A DNA stretch of 64,000 bases from Arthrobacter sp. V1I7 (GCF_030817015.1 NZ_JAUSYS010000001.1:4650001-4714000), one strand, 5' to 3'. Numbered from the stretch's first letter, positions 48,899 through 59,762 are shown. Program-made: numbers and translations. The notes: generated by a model not told the origin, from the sequence alone.

Positions 48899-49780
48899 AT
48901 GAGCAATCGAGCTGAGTCCTTCCTCGTAGGACTGGTGGGTGATGGCGTGATGCCATCGCTCACTCCCTATATGCACGAACGCGAAGGCGATGTGCAGGGC
49001 CTCCGGTACCTCTACCGCCCCATCGACCTCCTTGAGCTGGAGCTCCCGGGCGAAGCCGTGGGCGAGCTCCTGAGCGGCGCACGGCGGCTCGGCTACAACG
49101 GGCTGAACATCACCCACCCGTGCAAGCAGCTGGTCCTGGAACACCTGGACGAGATCTCGCCCGACGCCCGGCGGCTTGGCGCGGTGAACACGGTGACCAT
49201 CCGGGACGGCCGCTTCATCGGCCACAACACCGACTTTTCCGGATTCGCCGCGGCACTGGCCTCCGGCCTTCCCGGCGCGAAGCTGGGCCGGGTGGTCCAG
49301 CTGGGCGCCGGCGGTGCCGGTTCCGCCGTCGCCTACGCCCTGCTGACCGCTGGAGTCCGCGAACTCGTGCTGGTGGACACCGACGCCGGACGCTGCGCGG
49401 CCCGCGCCGCGGAACTCGCCGGGTTCTTTCCGGACCAGTCCGTCACTGCCCGGACGACGGCGGAACTGCCGCGGCTGATGCCGCAGGCCGACGGCCTGGT
49501 GCACTGCACTCCGGTGGGCATGGCCGCCCATCCGGGCGTTCCGCTGGACATGTCCCTCCTGGAGCCCCGGCACTGGGTCGCGGACATCGTCTACCGCCCG
49601 ATCGAGACCGAACTGGTCCGCGGGGCGCGGGCGAAGGGCTGCGAGGTGCTTGACGGCGGACGGATGGCCGTCGGCCAGGCCGCCGACGCCTTCCGGATCT
49701 TCACCGGCCTCGAACCCGATGCCGACCGCATGCGGGCCCACTTCCTTGAACTCGTCGCCGCTGAAGAGGTGGCCGCCTGA
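48899..49780 (+). CDS. Shikimate/quinate 5-dehydrogenase (catabolic)
   Basis: This oxidises shikimate to 3-dehydroshikimate, and possibly quinate to 3-dehydroquinate. The 293-residue protein has GLNITHPCKQL (catalytic Lys), IGHNTDFSGF (catalytic Asp) and the nucleotide fold VVQLGAGGAGSAVAYALL; the Asp in LVDTDAG suggests NAD rather than NADP. The first gene of the operon, it reads straight into the dehydratase with a one-base stop/start overlap (TGATG). The context marks it as the catabolic, not the biosynthetic, AroE. Confidence 0.92.
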   Translation: MSNRAESFLVGLVGDGVMPSLTPYMHEREGDVQGLRYLYRPIDLLELELPGEAVGELLSGARRLGYNGLNITHPCKQLVLEHLDEISPDARRLGAVNTVTIRDGRFIGHNTDFSGFAAALASGLPGAKLGRVVQLGAGGAGSAVAYALLTAGVRELVLVDTDAGRCAARAAELAGFFPDQSVTARTTAELPRLMPQADGLVHCTPVGMAAHPGVPLDMSLLEPRHWVADIVYRPIETELVRGARAKGCEVLDGGRMAVGQAADAFRIFTGLEPDADRMRAHFLELVAAEEVAA

Positions 49781-51741
49781 TGCGCACCGGAATCGCCACC
49801 GTCTGCCTCTCCGGCACGCTCCGTGAGAAAATGCAGGCCTGCGCCGCGGCCGGCTTCGACGGGATCGAGATCTTCGAGCAGGACCTCGTCACGTCTCCAT
49901 TGAGCCCGGAAGAGGTCCGGAAAATGGCCGCGGACCTGGGCCTGAGCCTGGACCTCTACCAGCCGTTCCGCGACTTCGACAGCGTCCCGGAGGAACTCCT
50001 CGTGGCCAACCTGCGCCGCGCCGGGGCCAAGTTCCGCCTGATGTCCCGCCTCGGCATGGACACCGTCCTGGTCTGCTCCAATGTGGCCACCGCGAGCATC
50101 GATGACGACGCACTCCGCGCGGAGCAGCTCTCCCGGCTGGCCGGGCTCGCCGCGGACCACGGCGTCAAGGTCGCCTATGAGGCGCTGGCCTGGGGCAAGT
50201 ATGTCAGTGACTATGAGCATGCCCACCGGCTGGTGCAAGCGGTGGACCACCCCAATCTGGGAACCTGCCTGGATTCCTTCCACATCCTCTCCCGCGACTG
50301 GGACCCCGCGCCGATCGAGGGTTTCAACCCGGACAAGATCTTTTTCATCCAGGTGGCCGATGCGCCGAAGCTCTCCATGGACGTGCTGTCCTGGAGCCGG
50401 CACTACCGCGTGTTTCCGGGCGAGGGGCAGTTCGAACTCGCCAAGTTCCTGGGACACGCAGTCCGGGCCGGCTACACCGGACCGGTATCCCTCGAGGTCT
50501 TCAACGATGTCTTCCGCCAGGCCGACGTCGAACGCACCGCCGTGGACGCGATGCGGTCGCTGATCTGGCTGGAAGAACAAACCGCCCAGTGGCTCGGCGC
50601 CAATCCTGCCACCGGGGGCCCGGACGGCAAGGTTGCCGGCGGCGACCCGACCACCCGCCGTCGGTATCCGATGGAACTGGCCACGCTCCCGCAGGTGGCC
50701 GAACCCGCAGGCTTCAACTTCGCAGAGGTCCGGACCGCGGACACCCCCGCTCTGGAAACCCTGCTCGGCCAGCTCGGCTTCGCGTCCAACGGACGGCACC
50801 GGACCAAGAACGTGCAACTGTGGACCATGGGCCACGCCCGCGTCATCATCAACGAAGAATCTGCCGGTGCCGGAAGCGCCGGAAGCGCCGGGACCGCCAT
50901 CGCGGCGCTCGGCTTCGACGTCGCTTCCCCGGTGATCGCCGCTGCCCGCGCCCAGCAGCTCAAGGCTCCGGCCGTGCCGCGCAAGAGCCAGGCCAATGAG
51001 GAGATTTTCCAGGGCTTCGCCGCTCCTGACTCTACCGAGATCTTTCTCTGCCAGGGCAGTCCGGACGGCACCGCAGCGTGGACCCGGGAGTTCGGTGAGG
51101 CACTGGAAGCCCCCGCCACGGGCCGGCCCGGGGACCGGGGCGCCGTGATTGACCACGTCAACCTCGCGCAGCCGTGGCAGCATTTCGACGAAGCCGTGCT
51201 TTTCTACACCAGTGCCCTCGCGCTGGAACCTCAGCCCTACGCGGAAGTCGCCAGCCCCACCGGGCTGGTCCGCTCCCAGGTGATGCTGACCCGGGACCGG
51301 GGCGTCCGCCTGGTGCTGAACCTGGCCCCGCTGATCCAGCAGGAGGGGACCACGCCGAGCGCGGCAGGGACTGCCGGCAGCGGCCAGCGCCGGAGCTACC
51401 AGGAACACATCGCCTTCGCGGTGGATGACCTCATCGCCACCGCCCGCGCCGCCCGGGCCCGGGGTCTGGAGTTCCTGCAGATTCCGGAAAACTACTACGA
51501 GGACCTCGACGCGCGGTTCGGCCTGGAGCCCGATTTCCTGGCGACGCTCCGGGAGCTCAACCTGCTCTACGACCGCGATGCCGACGGCGAGTTCCTGCAT
51601 TTCTACACCGCCACCGTGGGAAGCGTGTTCTTTGAAATGGTGGAACGCCGCGGCGCCTATGACGGCTACGGCGCCCCCAACGCCCCGGTGCGGCACGCTG
51701 TCCAGTACGACCACCTGCACCAGCTGAAGCTAACCCCCTAA
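49780..51741 (+). CDS. qsuB: 3-dehydroshikimate dehydratase, two-domain (TIM barrel plus VOC)
   Basis: This makes protocatechuate from 3-dehydroshikimate. The 653-residue protein has an AP-endonuclease-2-like TIM barrel (about residues 1-285; GFDGIEIFEQDLV, VKVAYEALAWGKYV, LGTCLDSFHIL, VSLEVFNDVFR) and a C-terminal vicinal-oxygen-chelate region (about 305-640) resembling hydroxyphenylpyruvate dioxygenase, as in Corynebacterium QsuB. The VOC half has the metal-ligand-like IDHVNLAQPW, HIAFAVDDL and FFEMVERR, so it may be an active dioxygenase or structural. Overlaps the dehydrogenase by one base. Confidence 0.92.
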   Translation: MRTGIATVCLSGTLREKMQACAAAGFDGIEIFEQDLVTSPLSPEEVRKMAADLGLSLDLYQPFRDFDSVPEELLVANLRRAGAKFRLMSRLGMDTVLVCSNVATASIDDDALRAEQLSRLAGLAADHGVKVAYEALAWGKYVSDYEHAHRLVQAVDHPNLGTCLDSFHILSRDWDPAPIEGFNPDKIFFIQVADAPKLSMDVLSWSRHYRVFPGEGQFELAKFLGHAVRAGYTGPVSLEVFNDVFRQADVERTAVDAMRSLIWLEEQTAQWLGANPATGGPDGKVAGGDPTTRRRYPMELATLPQVAEPAGFNFAEVRTADTPALETLLGQLGFASNGRHRTKNVQLWTMGHARVIINEESAGAGSAGSAGTAIAALGFDVASPVIAAARAQQLKAPAVPRKSQANEEIFQGFAAPDSTEIFLCQGSPDGTAAWTREFGEALEAPATGRPGDRGAVIDHVNLAQPWQHFDEAVLFYTSALALEPQPYAEVASPTGLVRSQVMLTRDRGVRLVLNLAPLIQQEGTTPSAAGTAGSGQRRSYQEHIAFAVDDLIATARAARARGLEFLQIPENYYEDLDARFGLEPDFLATLRELNLLYDRDADGEFLHFYTATVGSVFFEMVERRGAYDGYGAPNAPVRHAVQYDHLHQLKLTP

Positions 51742-51810
51742 GCCACACGCCCTGAGCCAAGCACCTTGGCCGAACCGACCAGTACCGATACCCAATGAAA
51801 GGAGGCTGCC

Positions 51811-52719
51811 GTGCCTGAAGAGATCAACGTTGAGGTCTACAACGCGGACCCGCTCACCGAGGACGCGTCCAATCAAGCCACCGGGGCCACACCGGGCACG
51901 CAGGCCAGTGCTGTCCCTGCCGGGGACGCTGCCGCGGAGTCGCAGGCGGACCTGAGCGCCGAGATGAAGGCCCTCGGCGAGGCCTACGCGCAGGCCGTCA
52001 GGAACGGCGCCCCGGCCGAGGTCCAGCCCCGGCTGGACTACGCGCCCTACCGCAGCAGCATCCTCCGCCACCCGACGAAGAACCTGCACCACGCGGATCC
52101 GGAGACCATCGAGCTGTACTCGCCGGCGTTCGGGCACATGGATGTGCACGCACTGGAATCGGACCTCACCATCGCGCACAACGGGGAACCCCTGGGTGAG
52201 CGCATCGTCGTCTCCGGCCGGGTGCTCGACGGCGACGGCCGGCCCGTGGCCGGGCAGCTCGTCGAGATCTGGCAGGCCAACTCCTCCGGCCGCTACATCC
52301 ACAAGCGGGACCAGCACCCGGCCCCGATCGACCCCAACTTCACCGGCGTCGGCCGCTGCATCACGGGTGCGGACGGCTCCTACAGCTTCACCACCATCAA
52401 GCCCGGCGCCTACCCCTGGAAGAACCACCTCAACGCCTGGCGCCCGGCCCACATCCACTTCTCCCTGTTCGGCCAGGAATTCACCCAGCGGATTATCACC
52501 CAGATGTACTTCCCCGGGGACCAGCTCTTCCCGCTGGACCCGATCTACCAGTCGATCGTGGACCAGGACGCCCGGGACCGGCTCGTGGCCACGTACAACC
52601 ACGAGCAGACCAAACCCGAGTGGGCGCTGGCGTACAACTGGAACATCGTCCTGACCGGGTCGAAGCGGACCTGGACCGAGAACGAGGCATTTGGCGCAGC
52701 AGGTGACGAGAATGAATAG
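51811..52719 (+). CDS. pcaH: Protocatechuate 3,4-dioxygenase beta subunit
   Basis: PcaH carries the iron that opens the protocatechuate ring to 3-carboxymuconate. The 302-residue protein has a variable acidic N-terminus of about 55 residues, then the intradiol fold with iron ligands Tyr (SGRYIH), Tyr (KPGAYPWKNH) and His-x-His (RPAHIHFSLFG). GTG 51811 follows AAAGGAGG. Its last bases overlap the start of pcaG. Confidence 0.96.
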   Translation: MPEEINVEVYNADPLTEDASNQATGATPGTQASAVPAGDAAAESQADLSAEMKALGEAYAQAVRNGAPAEVQPRLDYAPYRSSILRHPTKNLHHADPETIELYSPAFGHMDVHALESDLTIAHNGEPLGERIVVSGRVLDGDGRPVAGQLVEIWQANSSGRYIHKRDQHPAPIDPNFTGVGRCITGADGSYSFTTIKPGAYPWKNHLNAWRPAHIHFSLFGQEFTQRIITQMYFPGDQLFPLDPIYQSIVDQDARDRLVATYNHEQTKPEWALAYNWNIVLTGSKRTWTENEAFGAAGDENE

Positions 52720-53302
52720 GCCCATCATGACTACCCCCGCCAAGCTCACCCCCACCCCCGGCCAGACCGTCGGGCCGTTCTACGGTTACGCGCTGCCCTA
52801 CGCGAAGGACCGCGAGCTGCTGGCCCCAGGCGCGCCGGGCTCCATCCGGCTGCAGGGTACCGTCTACGACGGCGCCGGCCATCCGATCCCGGACGCCATC
52901 CTGGAAATCTGGCAGCCGGACGCGGACGGCCGGATCCCGCAGCGCACCGGTTCGCTCGTCCGGGACGGCTACACTTTCACCGGCTTCGGCCGCAGCGCGG
53001 TGGGCAACACCGGCGCCTTCACCTTCACGACGGTGAACCCGGGCGCCACGGAGGAGGGCGCGGCGCCGTTCATCGCCGTTGCCGTCTTCGCCCGCGGCCT
53101 GATGAACCGGCTCTTCACCCGGATCTACCTGCCGGAAAACGAGGAGGCGCTGGCCGCGGATCCGCTGCTGTCCTCCCTCGAGCCGGAACGCCGACAGACC
53201 CTGATCGCCCGCCGGGACGCCGACGGCGGCCTCACCTGGGACCTCAGGCTCCAGGGCGAGGACGAGACTGTCTTCCTCGACTTCGAGGGCACCTCCAGAT
53301 GA
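52712..53302 (+). CDS. pcaG: Protocatechuate 3,4-dioxygenase alpha subunit
   Basis: PcaG shapes the active site of PcaH but binds no iron, as here the Tyr/His ligands are absent. The protein (196 residues from ATG 52712, or 191 from ATG 52727) has TPTPGQTVGPFYGYALPY, AILEIWQPDADGRIPQR and FARGLMNRLFTRIYLPE. ATG 52712 overlaps the pcaH stop and is my choice; 52727 fits typical PcaG N-termini. Its stop overlaps pcaB. Confidence 0.94.
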   Translation: MNRPIMTTPAKLTPTPGQTVGPFYGYALPYAKDRELLAPGAPGSIRLQGTVYDGAGHPIPDAILEIWQPDADGRIPQRTGSLVRDGYTFTGFGRSAVGNTGAFTFTTVNPGATEEGAAPFIAVAVFARGLMNRLFTRIYLPENEEALAADPLLSSLEPERRQTLIARRDADGGLTWDLRLQGEDETVFLDFEGTSR

Positions 53303-54798
53303 CCTCACTTGGAACCAGCGGCGACGCCGGCCTGCACGGTGATTTTGGCCTGCTGAGCCCCGTGTCGGCGTCGCCCTTCGTGGCGGCACTGACCGGGGAC
53401 CGGGCGGTGCTCGCTGCCATCCTCCGGGTCGAGGCCGCCTGGGCCGCGGTCCTGGACGAGGCGGGCCTCGCCCCGGCCGGCTCCGCGGCGATCGTCGCGG
53501 CAGCGGCAGACGCAGGCCGCTATGACCTCGCGGACATCGCCGTGCGCGCCCAGGGCGGCGCCAACCCGGTGATCCCGCTGCTGGCGGACCTCCGCGCGCA
53601 GGTCAAGGCCCTGGACACGGCCGGCATCGGTGCCGGCGGCGCCGTCCACACCTCGCTGACCAGCCAGGACGTGCTCGACTCGGCCCTCATGCTGCTGGCC
53701 CGGGACGCCGTCCGCGGGCTGCTCGGCGAACTCACCGCTGCGGGCGCATCACTGTCCGGCCTCGCGGAAGAGCACGCGGACACGCTGTGCGTGGGCCGCA
53801 GCCTGACGCAGCACTCACTGCCGTTCAGCTTCGGACTCAAGGCGGCGCAGTGGTTCGCCGGGCTCGCGGCGGCCGCGCGCCGGCTGGAGGCCCTCGACCT
53901 TCCGGTGCAGACCGGGGGAGCTGCCGGCACCTTGGCCGCCGGCACCGCGCTGACCGCCGGCACCTCAGTCACGCCCTTTGACCTTTCGGACAGGCTGGCC
54001 GCCGGACTGGGCCTCGCCCCCGTCCCTGCGCCGTGGCATACGAACCGGCTCGCCGTCACCGCACTGGGCGATGCCCTGGCCGCCGTGACCGGCGCCGCCG
54101 GAAAGATCGCCGCCGACGTGCTGTTCCTGAGCCGGCCCGAGGTCGCCGAGCTTGCCGAGCCGCGCGCCGCCGGCCGGGGAGGATCCTCGGCCATGCCGCA
54201 GAAACAGAACCCGGTGCTCTCGGTGCTCATCCGCAGCGCCGCCCTGCAGGCCCCCGGGCAGGCAGCCCAGCTTCACCTGGCCGCCGCCAACTTCAACGAC
54301 GAACGCCCCGACGGTGCCTGGCACAGCGAATGGCCGGCCCTCCGCCAGCTGCTCCGGCTCGCCCTGGGCGCCGCCGGGCAGCTCCGCGAACTCACCGAAG
54401 GGCTCCTGGTCTTCCCGGACGCCATGCGCCGCAACCTGGACCTTTCCGGGCCGTTGCTGCTCAGCGAAGCCGTCACGGCCGCCGTCGCGCCACTTCTCGG
54501 GGCGGACGAATCCGGCCAGAACGGCAAACAGCGGCTGCAGGCCGTGGTGGACCAGACGCTGCAGGCCCCCGCCCGGGAGCAGGCGGCCACGTACCGGCGG
54601 CTGCTGCGCGCGGCCGTCCCGGCGGAGCAGCTTTCCGACGCCCGGCTGGAGGAGCTGCTGGACCCGGCGAACTACCTCGGCCAGGCCGCCGAAATCTCCC
54701 GCCGCATCCTCGCGGCCTATCCCGAGTACGCCCGCACTGCGGCCGATACCCCCGACGCCGCACCGACCCCCGACCTGAACGGAGCCTCCCGTGGCTAG
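53299..54798 (+). CDS. pcaB: 3-carboxy-cis,cis-muconate cycloisomerase
   Basis: PcaB lactonises 3-carboxymuconate to 4-carboxymuconolactone. The 499-residue protein is a fumarase/aspartase-superfamily member with VHTSLTSQDVLDSALML, GRSLTQHSLPFSFGLKAA and the signature GGSSAMPQKQNPVLS. ATG 53299 overlaps the pcaG stop (ATGA). The C-terminal 40 residues are low-complexity and unlike the core. Confidence 0.95.
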   Translation: MTSLGTSGDAGLHGDFGLLSPVSASPFVAALTGDRAVLAAILRVEAAWAAVLDEAGLAPAGSAAIVAAAADAGRYDLADIAVRAQGGANPVIPLLADLRAQVKALDTAGIGAGGAVHTSLTSQDVLDSALMLLARDAVRGLLGELTAAGASLSGLAEEHADTLCVGRSLTQHSLPFSFGLKAAQWFAGLAAAARRLEALDLPVQTGGAAGTLAAGTALTAGTSVTPFDLSDRLAAGLGLAPVPAPWHTNRLAVTALGDALAAVTGAAGKIAADVLFLSRPEVAELAEPRAAGRGGSSAMPQKQNPVLSVLIRSAALQAPGQAAQLHLAAANFNDERPDGAWHSEWPALRQLLRLALGAAGQLRELTEGLLVFPDAMRRNLDLSGPLLLSEAVTAAVAPLLGADESGQNGKQRLQAVVDQTLQAPAREQAATYRRLLRAAVPAEQLSDARLEELLDPANYLGQAAEISRRILAAYPEYARTAADTPDAAPTPDLNGASRG

Positions 54799-55609
54799 AC
54801 CAACAGTCAAGGCAGTACTGCTGTCGCCCCCGCGCCCCCTCGGGGACAAGCCGCTCCTGGTAGTGGGCCCGTCACTGGGGACCTCCACGTTCCTGTGGAC
54901 CCAGGCCGGAGGGCTGCTGGGGGACGACGTCGACGTCGTCGCCTGGGACCTGCCCGGGCACGGCATCTCGCCGGCCGCCGCGGAGCCATTCAGTGTTGCC
55001 GAGCTGGCCGACGCCGTCGTCGAGCTGGTCGATTCGATCGCGCCCGGTGCGCGCTTCCACTACGCCGGCGTGTCCCTCGGCGGGGCCACCGGACTGCAGC
55101 TGGGTATCAAGCACGGCGAACGGCTCAAGAGCCTGTCCGTGCAGTGCTCCGGGGCGAAGCTCGGCACTCCGGAGGGCTGGCGGGAACGCGCCGAGACCGT
55201 GCGCAGCCAGGGCACCCCGGTGATGCTCCAGGGTTCGGCGCAGCGCTGGTTCGGCCCGGGCTTTCTGGAACGCGAGCCCGAGCGCAGCAGCCGCCTGCTG
55301 CATGCCCTGCGCGACGCCGACCGCTTCAGCTACGCCTTCTGCTGCGAAGCGCTGGCCGGCTTCGACGTCCGGGCCGAACTCGGCAGCATCCGGGTCCCCA
55401 CCCAGGCCGTGGCGGGCGCCGAGGACAGTGTGGCACCGCCGTCGTTCGCCGAGGAGATCGCGGCGGGCATCACCGCCGGCGGGGGCACCGCGAGTGCCGT
55501 CACCCTCGGAAGCGTGGCGCACCTGGCTCCGTTCGAGGCACCCGCCCACGTTGCCGGGCTGCTGCGGAGCCTCATCACCTGGACCGAATCCGGCGGAGCC
55601 GAAAAGTGA
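54791..55609 (+). CDS. pcaD: 3-oxoadipate enol-lactonase
   Basis: PcaD hydrolyses 3-oxoadipate enol-lactone to 3-oxoadipate. The 272-residue alpha/beta-hydrolase has WDLPGHGIS, the nucleophile elbow YAGVSLGGATG (Ser), the acid in AVAGAEDSVAP, and the His in SVAHLAPFE. It is separate from pcaC here, whereas many actinobacteria have a pcaDC fusion. GTG 54791 overlaps the pcaB end by 8 bases and has GGAG upstream. Confidence 0.93.
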   Translation: MARPTVKAVLLSPPRPLGDKPLLVVGPSLGTSTFLWTQAGGLLGDDVDVVAWDLPGHGISPAAAEPFSVAELADAVVELVDSIAPGARFHYAGVSLGGATGLQLGIKHGERLKSLSVQCSGAKLGTPEGWRERAETVRSQGTPVMLQGSAQRWFGPGFLEREPERSSRLLHALRDADRFSYAFCCEALAGFDVRAELGSIRVPTQAVAGAEDSVAPPSFAEEIAAGITAGGGTASAVTLGSVAHLAPFEAPAHVAGLLRSLITWTESGGAEK

Positions 55610-56057
55610 CCGGCCCGGAACGGAACGGCGCCGTCCAGCCCGATGCGACCAGCAAGGAAATCTATGACGGCGGCATGGTGGTCCGCCGCGAGGTGCTCGG
55701 CGCCGCGCACGTGGACCGCGCGAACGCCCAGAAGGACGCGTTCACCGAGGACTTCCAGGACATGATCACCCGGATCGCCTGGGGCGGGATCTGGACCCGG
55801 CCCGGCCTGACCCGGCAGATGCGCTCCGCCGTCACCATCACCGCCATGGTGGCCCACGGGCACTGGGAAGAACTGGCGATGCATATCCGCGCCGCCGTCA
55901 CCAACGGCCTGAGCAGGGATGAGATCAAGGAAATCCTGCTGCAGACGGCCATCTACTGCGGGGTCCCCTCCGCCAACACCGCCTTCAAGACCGCCCAGCA
56001 GGTGTTCCATCACATGGACAACGCCGCATCGGACTCTTCAGAAAAGGACAGCACGCC

Positions 56058-56061
<4 letters not shown>
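55606..56061 (+). CDS. pcaC: 4-carboxymuconolactone decarboxylase
   Basis: PcaC decarboxylates 4-carboxymuconolactone to the enol-lactone used by PcaD. The 151-residue protein has the CMD core DFQDMITRIAWGGIWTRPGL, RSAVTITAMVAHGHWEELAMH and IKEILLQTAIYCGVPSANTAF. GTG 55606 overlaps the pcaD stop (GTGA), setting the start; the longer ORF upstream is not real. Stop overlaps pcaF. Confidence 0.95.
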
Positions 56062-57284
<1,223 letters not shown>

Positions 57285-57287
57285 GAC

Positions 57288-57947
57288 ATGCTGAACTTTG
57301 TAGAGAGCGTCGGCGCGGCCGTCGCCGGCATCAGGGACGGCTCCACCGTGATGATCGGCGGATTCGGCAACGCCGGCCAGCCGTTCGAACTCATTGACGC
57401 GCTGATGGACTGCGGCGCGACGGACCTGACCGTGGTGAACAACAACGCCGGCCAGGGCGACCAGGGCCTGGCGCTGCTGATCAAGGAAGGCCGCGTGAAG
57501 AAGATGATCTGCTCCTTCCCGCGGCAGTCCGACTCCTGGCACTTCGACAGCAGGTTCCGCGCCGGCGAGATCGAGCTCGAACTCGTCCCGCAGGGCAACC
57601 TGGCGGAGCGGATCCGCGCCGCCGGCGCCGGGATCGGCGGGTTCTTCACCCCCACCGGGTACGGGACCACCCTGGCGGAGGGCAAGGAGACCCGCATCAT
57701 CAACGGCCGCGGCCAGGTGTTCGAGACGCCCATCCACGCCGACGTCGCCCTGATCAAAGCGCTCAAGGCGGACGGCAAGGGCAACCTCGTCTACCGCAAG
57801 ACCGCCCGGAACTTCGGCCCCATCATGGCCGCCGCGGCCAAGCACACAATCGTGCAGGTGTCCGAGATCGTTCCCACCGGGGGACTGGACCCCGAGAACA
57901 TCGTGACCCCCGGAATCTACGTCAACAGCATTGTGAAGGTGGCTTGA
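57288..57947 (+). CDS. pcaI: 3-oxoadipate CoA-transferase subunit A
   Basis: With PcaJ it moves CoA from succinyl-CoA to 3-oxoadipate. The 219-residue subunit has the class I start IRDGSTVMIGGFGNAGQPFELIDAL and GIGGFFTPTGYGTTLAEGKE. It starts 3 bp after the pcaF stop and ends 1 bp before the pcaJ ATG. Confidence 0.94.
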   Translation: MLNFVESVGAAVAGIRDGSTVMIGGFGNAGQPFELIDALMDCGATDLTVVNNNAGQGDQGLALLIKEGRVKKMICSFPRQSDSWHFDSRFRAGEIELELVPQGNLAERIRAAGAGIGGFFTPTGYGTTLAEGKETRIINGRGQVFETPIHADVALIKALKADGKGNLVYRKTARNFGPIMAAAAKHTIVQVSEIVPTGGLDPENIVTPGIYVNSIVKVA

Positions 57948-57948
57948 G

Positions 57949-58653
57949 ATGAGCGTGCAGCCCAGTAAGCAGACGGAGCTTCCGAGCCCGATCCAGAGCA
58001 GCAACAAGCCGCTGGGCCGCGACGACCTCGCCCGAATCGTGGCCCGGGACATCAACCCCGGCTCGTTCGTGAACCTGGGGATCGGCCAGCCCACCCTCGT
58101 TTCCAATTACCTCGAGCCGGAGCAGAACATCACGCTCCATACCGAAAACGGCATGCTCGGCATGGGCCCGGAGGCCGCCGGGGACCAGATCGACGGCGAC
58201 CTCATCAACGCCGGCAAGATCCCGGTGACGGAACTGCCCGGGGCGTCCTACTTCCACCACGCCGATTCCTTCGCAATCATGCGCGGCGGACACCTGGACA
58301 TCTGCGTCCTCGGCGCCTTCCAGGTCTCCGCGACCGGCGACCTCGCCAACTGGCACACCGGCGCGCCGGATGCCGTTCCGGCCGTCGGCGGCGCCATGGA
58401 CCTCGCCACCGGGGCCAAGGACGTCTTCGTGATGATGACGCTGCTGACCCGCGAGGGCGTGTCCAAGCTCGTCGAAACCTGCACCTACCCGCTGACCGGG
58501 ATCGGCTGCGTGACCCGCGTGTACACGGACAAGGCGGTGTTCCTCACCGGCCCGGACGGCGTCGAGGTCCGCGAAACGTTCGGCTGCACCCTGGCGGAAC
58601 TGCAGGCGATGGTGCCGGTGCCGCTCAAGGCCGCGGCCGCCGCCGGAAGCTGA
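57949..58653 (+). CDS. pcaJ: 3-oxoadipate CoA-transferase subunit B
   Basis: The 234-residue subunit has the catalytic Glu in HTENGMLGMGPEA, the start FVNLGIGQPTLVSNYL and GHLDICVLGAFQVSATGDLANW. An N-terminal extension of about 20 residues is not part of the fold. It is followed by pcaR after 50 bp. Confidence 0.94.
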   Translation: MSVQPSKQTELPSPIQSSNKPLGRDDLARIVARDINPGSFVNLGIGQPTLVSNYLEPEQNITLHTENGMLGMGPEAAGDQIDGDLINAGKIPVTELPGASYFHHADSFAIMRGGHLDICVLGAFQVSATGDLANWHTGAPDAVPAVGGAMDLATGAKDVFVMMTLLTREGVSKLVETCTYPLTGIGCVTRVYTDKAVFLTGPDGVEVRETFGCTLAELQAMVPVPLKAAAAAGS

Positions 58654-58703
58654 ATGCATGGGCGTCCCGCGGATAAAGTGTTGCGAGACCATGAGGGGCA
58701 GAA

Positions 58704-59519
58704 ATGATTGAAACAGCAAGCGGCGCCCGAAGCGGCGGCGCGCCCGCGGCCAGCGACCAGTATGTGCAGTCGCTGGCGCGCGGGCTGGCGGTGATCCGGG
58801 CCTTCGACACGGACCATCCGAAGATGACGCTGACCGAGGTGGCGGCCCGGACGGACCTGACCCGGGCCACCGCCCGGCGTTTCCTGTACACCCTCGTTGA
58901 ACTGGGGTACGTCCGCACCGACGGGAAGATCTTCGCGCTGACGGCCAAGGTGCTGCAGCTGGGCTACGCCTACCTCTCCGGGCTGTCCTTGCCGCAGCTC
59001 GCGCAGCCGCACCTCGAGGAATTATCGCTTCAGCTCGGCGAGTCAACGTCCGCCGCAGTGCTGGAGGGGACGGATATCGCGTATATCGCCCGGGTGGCCA
59101 CCCGTCGGATCATGACGGTCGGCATCACCGTGGGAACCCGCTTTCCGGCCTACGCGACATCCATGGGACGGGTCCTGCTTGCGGGGCTCCCGGCCGCCGA
59201 GCTGGAGCAGTACCTTGCCGTTGCCGACATCCGCCCGCTGACACCCGGGGCGATCGGGACCCGGGAGGAGTTGTTGGCCGAGCTGGCCGCTGTCCGTGCG
59301 CAGGGCTGGTGCCTGCTGAACCAGGAACTCGAGCTGGGCCTGATGTCCGTCGCGGCTCCGGTCCACGATGGACCCAAGGTGGTCGCCGCAATCAACGTCT
59401 CGCTCCAGGCCCAGTCCGTGGCCGCGCAGCCTGACCCTGACACCTATCTTGAGTCGGTGCGGAAGGCTGCGGTGGCGACTGCGGAACTCATCTCCGCGGA
59501 CCTCTCCGGCGGGCGTTGA
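58704..59519 (+). CDS. pcaR: IclR-family regulator PcaR
   Basis: The 271-residue protein has the IclR helix-turn-helix (about residues 22-75, YVQSLARGLAVIRAFDTDHPKMTLTEVAARTDLTRATARRFLYTLVELGYV) and effector domain (about 85-265, with TSMGRVLLAGLP and VAAPVHDG). The match to PcaR/PobR-type regulators is strong, and its place at the end of the pca operon suggests control by beta-ketoadipate or protocatechuate. It converges on a small gene with 3 bp between. Confidence 0.9.
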   Translation: MIETASGARSGGAPAASDQYVQSLARGLAVIRAFDTDHPKMTLTEVAARTDLTRATARRFLYTLVELGYVRTDGKIFALTAKVLQLGYAYLSGLSLPQLAQPHLEELSLQLGESTSAAVLEGTDIAYIARVATRRIMTVGITVGTRFPAYATSMGRVLLAGLPAAELEQYLAVADIRPLTPGAIGTREELLAELAAVRAQGWCLLNQELELGLMSVAAPVHDGPKVVAAINVSLQAQSVAAQPDPDTYLESVRKAAVATAELISADLSGGR

Positions 59520-59522
59520 ACG

Positions 59523-59762
59523 TCAGTCTTTCGCGCCCTTGACGGGCGCCGTGGACACGGTGATGGTGACCCCCGAGGCGTCGTCCCGGATCTTGAGGTG
59601 CAGATCCTTGCCCACGAGCGAGGCGTGGATGTCCTCGCTGTCTTCAGGTGCCAGCTGCTCGGCCAGCCGGGTGACCGCCAGCGCCATCGCCCGTCCCCAG
59701 TCGTGCGGGTCCATGCTGGACGCCTCGGCTTCGGCAGAGTAGTTTTCCTGTGGTTCGGTCAT
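59523..59762 (-). CDS. Small hypothetical protein
   Basis: The 79-residue acidic protein begins MTEPQENYSAEAEASSMDPHDWGRAMALAVTRLAEQL and ends VSTAPVKGAKD. It looks like a mixed helix/strand domain; I cannot name a family. ATG 59762 is used; the region upstream, to 60245, holds no clear gene. Confidence 0.6.
   Translation of the reverse strand: MTEPQENYSAEAEASSMDPHDWGRAMALAVTRLAEQLAPEDSEDIHASLVGKDLHLKIRDDASGVTITVSTAPVKGAKD

Noticed and set aside
49591..51720. 709-codon open frame on the minus strand
   Set aside because: It is antisense to the shikimate dehydrogenase and dehydroshikimate dehydratase genes and shows no domain.
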